Positions 6,035 through 11,269 of a stretch of DNA of 11,269 bases are shown here, piece after piece. Numbering within the stretch: the first letter of the stretch is position 1; each line of letters begins with the position of its first letter. A model generated the notes under the pieces. The model saw only the letters and a list, made by a program, of their open reading frames with translations. It was not told the origin of the DNA and did not search any database. This DNA is from JALVIU01 sp964462295 (GTDB lineage: Bacteria; Atribacterota; JALVIU01): contig CAYWXH010000053.1 in NCBI GenBank assembly GCA_964462295.1, positions 1-11,269 on the forward strand, read 5' to 3'. The position numbers and the translations under genes were made by a program.

Positions 6035-7367
6035 GATGAGCGCACAATTATCCACAGCTTTAATGTTTGGAGGTCTTTTGGGATTAATCCTTACAGGATT
6101 TCCTATAGCATTTGTAATAGGGAGCATCGGACTTATATTCGGATACCTACTCTTTGGACCAGAGGTCACCCTGCATATATTGTATTCTAGGCTCTATGCA
6201 ATGACACTTAACTATCCATACCTTGCCGTACCGCTTTTTACCTTTATGGGGGTAATTTTACAACATTCAGGGATTACAGAAGACCTATATAAAGTACTTT
6301 ATGAGGCACTTAGTGGTCTTAGGGGAGGACTTGCTATTGTTACCATTATATTTGGTACCATCCTTGCTGCATGTTTAGGGGTTATAACTGCATCTGTAAC
6401 AATTCTTTCCCTTATAGCCCTTGGCCCTATGGTAAAGAGGGGGTATGATAAGGCGCTTGCATCAGGAACAGTAGTGGCAAGTGGTACATTGGGCATCCTT
6501 ATCCCTCCGAGTATTATGTTGGTGGTATATGGTCCTCAGGCTGGTCTATCCATTGGAAAGATGTTTATGGCCGCATTTATTCCAGGACTTATACTCTCTG
6601 GTTCATATATTACATATGTTACAGTAAGAACTGCACTAAATCCAAAACTTGGGCCACCTATCCCCCCTGAGGAAAGACCAAAGATATCCAGTGGGCAGAT
6701 GCTTCTACGGCTTATAAAATCTATGTTACCCACAGCAATTCTTATCTTGTCAGTACTTGGTACAATATTTTTGGGGATTGCTCCTCCTACAGAGGCTGCT
6801 GCTATGGGAAGTCTTGCTGCTGTGATCCTTACTATTGCATATAAAAAATTTAGCTGGGAACTGGTTAAGGAGGCAGGTATCCAGACACTTAGGGTAAGTG
6901 CCTTTGTTGTACTTATTGCCGGTGCATGTTATGCATTTGTAGGTGTGTTTATGAGTGCAGGTGGAGGAGATGTAGTATCTCAAATGATCATGTCAGTACC
7001 AGGAGGCAGATGGGCAGCATTTGGCATAATAATGCTCATAGTCTTTTTGCTTGGTATGTTTATAGAATGGATAGGGATCGTATTTATTATTGTACCAATA
7101 TTCACACCCATCATTACAGCTTTGGGGTTTGATCCCCTATGGGCAGGAATGATGATCTGTATTAACCTTCAGATGGCATTTCAGACACCACCTATGGCCA
7201 TGTCAATATTTGTACTTAAGGGAACAGCGCCACCTGAACTCGGTATTACTATGAGTGATATTATACGAGGGGTTATACCATTTATTACTATAATTATTAT
7301 TGCATTAATTCTGTTTACCATATTCCCGCAGCTTATATTGTGGCTTCCAAACCATATGATAGGATAG
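6027..7367 (+). CDS. dctM: TRAP transporter large permease subunit (DctM family)
   Basis: This is a roughly 446-aa, very hydrophobic protein with about a dozen membrane segments; it forms the translocation channel of the TRAP carrier. DctM-type sequences include LTGFPIAFVIGSIGL near the N-terminus, GTLGILIPPSIMLVVYG in the middle, APPTEAAAMGSLAA (about residue 256) and FQTPPMAMSIFVLKG near the C-terminus. The start is uncertain. The SD AAGGGGTGA (6013-6021) best fits TTG 6027, which lies inside the end of the small permease gene. GTG 6018 would overlap its own SD, and ATG 6036 follows the upstream TGA by one base and could be used by re-initiation. All three give the same mature core. The stop at 7365-7367 is followed within 5 bases by the terminator palindrome, so this is the last gene of the operon. 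Confidence 0.92.
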   Translation: MIEMSAQLSTALMFGGLLGLILTGFPIAFVIGSIGLIFGYLLFGPEVTLHILYSRLYAMTLNYPYLAVPLFTFMGVILQHSGITEDLYKVLYEALSGLRGGLAIVTIIFGTILAACLGVITASVTILSLIALGPMVKRGYDKALASGTVVASGTLGILIPPSIMLVVYGPQAGLSIGKMFMAAFIPGLILSGSYITYVTVRTALNPKLGPPIPPEERPKISSGQMLLRLIKSMLPTAILILSVLGTIFLGIAPPTEAAAMGSLAAVILTIAYKKFSWELVKEAGIQTLRVSAFVVLIAGACYAFVGVFMSAGGGDVVSQMIMSVPGGRWAAFGIIMLIVFLLGMFIEWIGIVFIIVPIFTPIITALGFDPLWAGMMICINLQMAFQTPPMAMSIFVLKGTAPPELGITMSDIIRGVIPFITIIIIALILFTIFPQLILWLPNHMIG

Positions 7368-7371
7368 ATAA

Positions 7372-7404
7372 AAATAGGGCCCATATGGGCCCTATTTAGT
7401 TTTT
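7372..7404. terminator. Bidirectional rho-independent terminator
   Basis: Positions 7372-7397 are a perfect 26-bp palindrome. The RNA stem is 11 bp (7372-7382 with 7387-7397), has a GGGCCC core and closes on an AUAU loop. On the plus strand it is followed by AGTTTTT (7398-7404). On the minus strand it runs into TTTTTATC (7374 down to 7367). It lies 4 bases after the large-permease stop and overlaps the stop codon of the convergent Rpn-family gene (7396-7398), so it can end both transcripts. Confidence 0.9.
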
Positions 7405-8494
7405 AAGCCTTTCTATTCCTTTAATTACTTCATTTAGGCTTTTTGCCTTTTTTATTACACCTTTTAGTCTTTTAAGGTCTTTTACTTTTAATTTTTCAAG
7501 ATATGAATCTACAATTTCTATTCCTTCTTCTTCGAATTTCACTTCAAGTGCAAGTCTTATGCCATTTATCAAGCCCTCTCGTATCCCTTCCTGCATCCCC
7601 TTNNNNNNNNNNNNNNNNNNNNNNNNNNNNNNNNNNNNNNNNNNNNNNNNNNNNNNNNNNNNNNNNNNNNNNNNNNNNNNNNNNNNNNNNNNNNNNNNNN
7701 NNTATAGCTTTTCTTTTTTCTTCTTCTATATATTCTTTAAGACTCTCTTCAAATCTTTCAAACAATTGGGTCACCTCCCCTTTATCCCCTATTTCTTCAG
7801 GGGTTAAATTTATACCCGTCCTATGTGCAAGTACCATAATATATGCGTTTATATGTTTTTTAAGTAATTCTTGCTCTTCATATGGTAATAGGTTTATAAT
7901 CTTAGTCAGTTCTTTTACAATTTTTAAAGCATTTTCCTTTTTTGCACTATCCAGTCTTAATATAATACTTACTGCATTTTTTATCTTTTTTAATTGTTGA
8001 GTTGGGATCTTATTTATATCTATTAGCTCATACATAAACATGGGTATGAATTTTTTAAATCGTTCCTGTTGATAGACCTTCTCATTAAAAAATTGTGTAG
8101 CTGTCCAGGTTTCTCTCCCATCATAAAAAACTATAGGTATTATAGGTGGTAATTTAAAACTCTTTTTATGAATTTCATCTGGATATTTCTTTGTGTGATA
8201 TTCCCATATTCTTACCATATATCCTAGTATCCTAAATGCCATAAGGTGGTCTACCTTTGACTGATGTTCCATAAGGATATATATGTATAGATCTCTTCCA
8301 TTATGCCTTATTCTGTAGAGTAAATCAGCTTCTCTATTTGAGAAATATGGATCTTTATATATAGAACTTTCCAGATATACATTTTCTTCACTTATTTTAG
8401 AAATACCTATATCCGGGACAAATGAATTTACAAATTCTATAAATATTTTTTTATCAGAAAATACTTTTCTAAATGCATCGTCAAATATTCCCAT
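7396..8494 (-). CDS. Rpn family recombination-promoting nuclease / putative transposase, interrupted by an assembly gap
   Basis: The protein starts MGIFDDAFRKVFSDKKIF, the usual opening of Rpn (PF04754-type) proteins. The PD-(D/E)XK nuclease core is visible: READLLYRI with D57, then ILMEHQSKVD with E76 and Q78, so catalytic residues look intact. E. coli members are DNA endonucleases that promote RecA-independent recombination. After about 264 residues (ending EEEKRKAI) the sequence enters 100 Ns (7603-7702). It resumes as GMQEGIREGLINGIRLALEVK and ends after ERLKN at TAA 7396-7398. The two parts are in different frames across the Ns, but an N-run of exactly 100 is normally a placeholder of unknown length, so this is not evidence of a frameshift. 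ATG 8494 is chosen over an upstream TTG (8509) because GAGG (8500-8503) is 5 bases before it. A dedicated promoter lies upstream. Confidence 0.85.
7603..7702. other. Assembly gap of 100 Ns inside the Rpn-family gene
   Basis: Exactly 100 Ns, a common placeholder for a gap of unknown size. The right flank (5' side of the gene) encodes a charged helix, KEYIEEEKRKAI. The left flank encodes GMQEGIREGLINGI, the end of the EGxxEG-type repeat usual in this family. Missing sequence is therefore probably tandem repeat DNA that the assembler could not resolve. Confidence 0.95.
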
Positions 8495-8524
8495 GTACGC
8501 CTCATTCAATAAATTTCTATATAT

Positions 8525-8553
8525 AGTATATCAAAGATAGACTCTTTTTTCAA
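8525..8553 (-). promoter_or_regulatory. Promoter of the Rpn-family gene
   Basis: Read on the minus strand, TTGAAA (8553-8548) and TATACT (8530-8525) are separated by 17 bp, near the sigma-70 consensus. The predicted start of transcription, around 8518, is about 24 bases before ATG 8494, leaving room for the GAGG SD at 8503-8500. The -35 box touches the stop codon of the radical SAM gene (8555-8557), and I see no terminator between them. The Rpn gene can therefore be read from its own promoter and perhaps also by read-through. Confidence 0.65.
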
Positions 8554-8554
8554 A

Positions 8555-9502
8555 TTAGTTTTTACTTTTTGGTAGTTTTCGCATATAGAATCTTTTTCCC
8601 TCAAATTTAACTTCTACAAGTAGTCCTTTTCGTATTAGTTTTTGTATAAATTCCCAGTCTTCCCCTGATTTTTTCAAAAACTCTCTTATCCCTTCTTCTC
8701 TCATAGGATGTACTGATGTAATACTAAGTAAGTCTTCCTCAGGATTTCCGGTATATGCAAATTCACTTCCTTCATACCCTATAAGATATTCTGTATTTAT
8801 TTGGTATGAGGTAAATACCTGATACGCATTGTTTATATTTTTTTCATATGGTGGTTTTACCCATGATTCTGCAGGGGGCCGTGTGGGAATAGAAATATAT
8901 GCCTTATCTGGTTTTAATGTGCTTAAGAATTGGGCTATTTTTTCTAACTCTTCTTGATGATCATTTATATCTTTTACGAGCATAGTCTCTGTGGTAAATA
9001 TCCCTTTAAAATTTTTTCTTAAAGCCTCTATCCCCTTTAGAATATCTGAGAGATTTAAGACTTTATGAGGCCTATCTACTTTTTTCCAGACTTTTTCTGT
9101 AATAGCATCTACTTTTACCGAAATCCAGTCAAGGAGAGAGAGCGTCTCTTGTACATCTTTATCAAAAAGTAAAGAAGAGTTGGTGATAAGTGCTACCTTT
9201 ATTTTTAGATTTTTTAGAAGTTCGATCTCCTTTCTTAGATTAATATCCAGTGTAGGCTCACCATCTGGAACAAAGGTTATATAATCTATATGTTCATTAT
9301 TTTTTCTTGTATCTTCTATCTTTTTTCTTGCTTCTTCATATAACTCCTCTGGATCGAAAAAATTTTCTCTTTTATATCTCATATCAATAGTGTTTCCTAA
9401 TTGGCAATATATACATGAATATGTACATATTTTGGGAGGTATGTTATTTACACCTAAAGATCTACCTAATCTTCTTGAAGGAACCGGCCCGAATACCCTC
9501 AT
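8555..9502 (-). CDS. Radical SAM protein, COG0731-like (TYW1-related family)
   Basis: This 315-aa protein begins MRVFGPVPSRRLGRSLGVNN, a signature of the bacterial COG0731-like group. It carries the radical SAM cluster motif CTYSCIYC with C26, C30 and C33 (CX3CX2C), which would bind a [4Fe-4S] cluster that cleaves S-adenosylmethionine. VPDGEPTLD (78-86) is the expected SAM-contacting GE motif. A partly basic C-terminal region (about 255-308) resembles a small winged-helix-like add-on; that part is inferred. The family is named for its relation to the archaeal/eukaryotic wyosine tRNA enzyme, but bacterial members are mostly uncharacterised and this one need not act on tRNA. The ATG overlaps the stop of the upstream amidohydrolase (ATGA, 9499-9502), and an AGGAG (9510-9514) lies 7 bases before it, so the two are translationally coupled. 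Specific reaction unknown. Confidence 0.9.
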   Translation of the reverse strand: MRVFGPVPSRRLGRSLGVNNIPPKICTYSCIYCQLGNTIDMRYKRENFFDPEELYEEARKKIEDTRKNNEHIDYITFVPDGEPTLDINLRKEIELLKNLKIKVALITNSSLLFDKDVQETLSLLDWISVKVDAITEKVWKKVDRPHKVLNLSDILKGIEALRKNFKGIFTTETMLVKDINDHQEELEKIAQFLSTLKPDKAYISIPTRPPAESWVKPPYEKNINNAYQVFTSYQINTEYLIGYEGSEFAYTGNPEEDLLSITSVHPMREEGIREFLKKSGEDWEFIQKLIRKGLLVEVKFEGKRFYMRKLPKSKN

Positions 9503-11082
9503 TTTATATCTCCTGTTTTTACCTCACCACCCACTACTGTAGCAAGGGGTTTTAATTTGTAGAATTCTTCCGGATCTACATCAAAAGGATTCTCTGGTAA
9601 TACGAGAAAATCTGCTACTTTACCTGGCTCAAGTGTCCCTTTTACAAATTCTTTCTTCTCCGCATAAGCACTTCCTTTTGTATATGCAGAGAGTGCCTCA
9701 TAGAGGGTAAGCCTCTCTTCCGGATACCATGGGCTCTCTTCTCCCACATCATGTCTTACAATAGCAGTATAGATACTATAGAAGGGGTTGAGTGTCTCCA
9801 CGGGAACATCTGTCCCAAATGCAAGTGGTATGCCTTTTTTGAGGATTGTCTTCCAGGCATAGGCACTTCCTTTACACCTTTTCCCCCAGAATTTATCTGC
9901 TACATATCTATCTTTTACCGCATGGATAGGTTGCATAGATGCAATAATTCCTATTTTTTTTGCAAGCTCCATATCTTCTGGTTTTACTATTTGAAAATGT
10001 TCTACCCTATTTCTTAGGCCCTTTTCTTTTGCTATTTCGTATGTATCTGAAAATGCCATAAGCACATCGTGTACCGCATGATCTCCTATTGCATGAACAG
10101 AAACAGCTATTCCATGTCTATTTGCAAAGGTTACAATCTCTTTTAGCTCCTCATTTGGCAGGACATCTTGACCGTAATTTTGGGGTTCACCTTCAAATGG
10201 TTCAAACATATAGGCCGTCCTTGATCCTAAAGATCCATCTTTGAAGAGTTTTAGCACCCCAAGTGTAAGTAGATGATCTCCAAAATAGCTTTTGAACCCA
10301 AGTTCTACCATTTTTGGTAGCCCTTCCTGTTCAAATCCATAAAATACCCTAATATCGAGCTTCTTTTGGTTGTAAAATTCTGTTAAAAGATCGAATTCTC
10401 TATGGGATTCAAAGGTATGTACCCCTGTAAGCCCATTTGATAGGGCGATCTCTTGAGCCCTTTCAAATAAGGGAAATAGGCTCTCCTTGTCTGGGTGTGG
10501 AAGTCTGGATAAAATCATATCAACTGCCTTTTCCGTGAAAATTCCTACAGGTTCCCCCTCTTTTCTCTCTATTTTTCCACCTTTTGGGTCAGGGGTCTTT
10601 CTCGTTATACCTAATAACTTGAGGGTTTTGCTGTTTGTCCAAACCATATGACCATCTTTTCTTATAAGTACAGCTGGATTATTGGGTGTTACCCTATCGA
10701 GTATCTCTTTTGTAGGAAATGCGGTCATTCCCCAGAGGTATTGGTCCCAACCCCTTCCTATGATCCATTCTCCCTCTCCTTTTTCTTCTACCCTTTTTGC
10801 AATCTTAGAAAGTGCATCATCCAGTGAGTTTACACCATCTAAATTTACGAAATCTAAGGTCTTTGCAAAACTTACAAAATGGGTATGTGCATCTATAAGC
10901 CCTGGAATAACGGTACTTCCTTTAAGGTCTATCATCTCATATCCAAAATGTTTGTAACCCTTTAGTTTTTCACTTGTTCCAATATCTACTATATAGCCTC
11001 CACTTGAGGCAAGGGCCTCAAAAGTTTCACCTTCTTTATTAAGAGAATATATCTTTCCATTTATAAATACCTTTTTATCCAT
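9499..11082 (-). CDS. Amidohydrolase family protein, YtcJ-like (Amidohydro_3)
   Basis: This is a 527-aa metal-dependent hydrolase. Motifs of the amidohydrolase superfamily appear in order: GLIDAHTHF (61-69; H66 and H68 as metal ligands), LKLFKDGSLGSRTA (277-290, containing a lysine at 281), VSVHAIGDHA (328-337; H330), EHFQ (361-364; H362) and FGTDVPVE (422-429; D425). The N- and C-terminal strands form the composite beta-sandwich usual in this family (LEPGKVADFLVL, 484-495). There is no signal peptide, so it is cytoplasmic. Relatives hydrolyse N-substituted amides, amino-acid derivatives or cyclic imides, but most YtcJ-like proteins have no proven substrate and none can be assigned here. The start is supported by AGGGAGG (11088-11094) 5 bases before ATG. 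It is the first gene of a leftward operon with the radical SAM gene. Confidence 0.9.
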   Translation of the reverse strand: MDKKVFINGKIYSLNKEGETFEALASSGGYIVDIGTSEKLKGYKHFGYEMIDLKGSTVIPGLIDAHTHFVSFAKTLDFVNLDGVNSLDDALSKIAKRVEEKGEGEWIIGRGWDQYLWGMTAFPTKEILDRVTPNNPAVLIRKDGHMVWTNSKTLKLLGITRKTPDPKGGKIERKEGEPVGIFTEKAVDMILSRLPHPDKESLFPLFERAQEIALSNGLTGVHTFESHREFDLLTEFYNQKKLDIRVFYGFEQEGLPKMVELGFKSYFGDHLLTLGVLKLFKDGSLGSRTAYMFEPFEGEPQNYGQDVLPNEELKEIVTFANRHGIAVSVHAIGDHAVHDVLMAFSDTYEIAKEKGLRNRVEHFQIVKPEDMELAKKIGIIASMQPIHAVKDRYVADKFWGKRCKGSAYAWKTILKKGIPLAFGTDVPVETLNPFYSIYTAIVRHDVGEESPWYPEERLTLYEALSAYTKGSAYAEKKEFVKGTLEPGKVADFLVLPENPFDVDPEEFYKLKPLATVVGGEVKTGDIK

Positions 11083-11111
11083 GATAACCTCCCTGGTTAA
11101 ATGTTATTAAA

Positions 11112-11120
11112 ATTATAACA
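11112..11120 (-). promoter_or_regulatory. Extended -10 promoter for the amidohydrolase-radical SAM operon
   Basis: On the minus strand the sequence reads TGTTATAAT (11120-11112), a perfect extended -10 element (TGnTATAAT). No TTGACA-like -35 lies at the right distance, as is common for extended -10 promoters. Transcription would begin near 11105, about 23 bases before ATG 11082. A 7-bp inverted repeat, ATGTTAT (11101-11107) and ATAACAT (11115-11121), overlaps the box and could be an operator, but such short AT-rich arms can arise by chance. Confidence 0.6.
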
Positions 11121-11163
11121 TAATTTGCAAAAATATAACTACCCTATGCCCCTTCTCTTGCCT

Positions 11164-11196
11164 CATTACGAGGAGCGAAGCCCCGTGGCAATCTCC
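11164..11196. repeat. GC-rich dispersed repeat, copy 1
   Basis: The unit starts CATTACGAGGAGCGAAG and ends GTGGCAATCTCC. It shares its outer parts, CATTxCGAGGAG and GGCAATCTC, with the copy starting 63 bases to the right in the same orientation. The ends are partly complementary (ATTxC with GCAAT), giving a possible stem-loop. It is preceded by a C-rich, pyrimidine-rich run (CCCTATGCCCCTTCTC). The GC content is far above that of the neighbouring genes, as expected of a REP-like mobile or selfish element rather than local sequence. I see no ORF in it. Confidence 0.75.
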
Positions 11197-11226
11197 GTGT
11201 CTTATACCCCTCTACTCCCCAACTGT

Positions 11227-11269
11227 CATTGCGAGGAGGGACGCTTTTTGTCCCGACGCGGCAATCTCT
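11227..11269. repeat. GC-rich dispersed repeat, copy 2 (reaches the window edge)
   Basis: The unit starts CATTGCGAGGAGG and ends GGCAATCTCT at the last base. Compared with copy 1 it is about ten bases longer in the middle, where GGGAC (11238-11242) and GTCCC (11250-11254) form an inner hairpin around a T-rich loop. The outer TTGC and GCAA form a second, enclosing stem. A C-rich leader (TACCCCTCTACTCCCC) precedes it, as for copy 1, so the repeating module may be leader plus hairpin, about 63 bases. More copies may follow beyond the window. Confidence 0.75.

Noticed and set aside
7544..7702. Frameshift in the Rpn-family gene
   Set aside because: The frame change is only apparent: the 100 Ns are a placeholder, so the phase across the gap cannot be known.
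7503..8000. Plus-strand ORF across the N gap
   Set aside because: It is the reverse of the Rpn-family gene, is held open by Ns, and has low-complexity Ser/Leu/Phe composition with no SD.
11101..11121. 7-bp inverted repeat ATGTTAT/ATAACAT as a firm operator
   Set aside because: Arms are short and AT-only apart from one G/C each; noted with the promoter but not supported as a separate feature.
11164..11269. CRISPR array
   Set aside because: Only two divergent units with hairpin ends; the intervening sequence is a related C-rich leader rather than unique spacers, and no cas gene is near.
1..11269. tRNA or rRNA genes
   Set aside because: No GGTTCGANTCC-type T-loop with matching stems and no rRNA-like stretch was found by eye on either strand.

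Overview
The window comes from an AT-rich bacterial genome. Codons are biased to ATA and AGA/AGG, Shine-Dalgarno (SD) sequences are strong (GGAGG-like), and promoters are of the sigma-70 type. The TRAP binding protein has a cleavable signal peptide (AFA|K) with no lipobox cysteine. This favours a diderm cell with a true periplasm, probably an anaerobe and possibly a thermophile, but the species cannot be named from the sequence. The GC-rich CATTGCGAGGAG...GGCAATCTC repeat at the right edge is a dispersed element type found in several anaerobic and thermophilic lineages.

Left, plus strand (1-3085): a near-consensus promoter (TTGACT-17-TATAAT) precedes an unrecognised 51-codon gene, an RNase J-like metallo-beta-lactamase/beta-CASP protein, and a CdaR-type sugar-diacid regulator. 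At both gene junctions the upstream TGA stop sits inside the next SD (TGAGGT), so the three look like one translationally coupled operon.

Centre, plus strand (3086-7404): a 141-bp AT-rich spacer holds a TATAAT box flanked by a perfect 10-bp inverted repeat. It precedes a class II glycerate kinase and a complete three-gene TRAP transporter (binding protein, small permease, large permease) of the mannitol/chloroaromatic/2-oxoacid subfamily (FcbT/TakP type). A strong AT-rich hairpin lies between the kinase gene and the binding-protein gene, directly before the binding protein's unusually strong SD. The likely role is uptake of a small (hydroxy/oxo)carboxylate such as glycerate, or a sugar acid giving glycerate, with phosphorylation to 2-phosphoglycerate under control of the adjacent CdaR-like activator. 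A perfect 26-bp palindrome at 7372-7397 ends this operon and the convergent gene opposite.

Right, minus strand (7396-11082): an Rpn-family (PD-(D/E)XK, 'transposase_31') nuclease gene is interrupted by a 100-N assembly gap lying in its glycine/glutamate-rich repeat, and it has its own good promoter. Further right an amidohydrolase (YtcJ-like, Amidohydro_3) and a radical SAM protein (COG0731-like) overlap by ATGA and form a second operon read leftwards from an extended -10 promoter near 11112-11120. The last ~110 bases hold two direct copies of the GC-rich dispersed repeat.

Most genes belong to known families. The least explained parts are the small gene coupled to a divergent RNase J-like protein and a metabolic regulator, the operator-like repeat and hairpin of the glycerate/TRAP operon, and the amidohydrolase-radical SAM pair.
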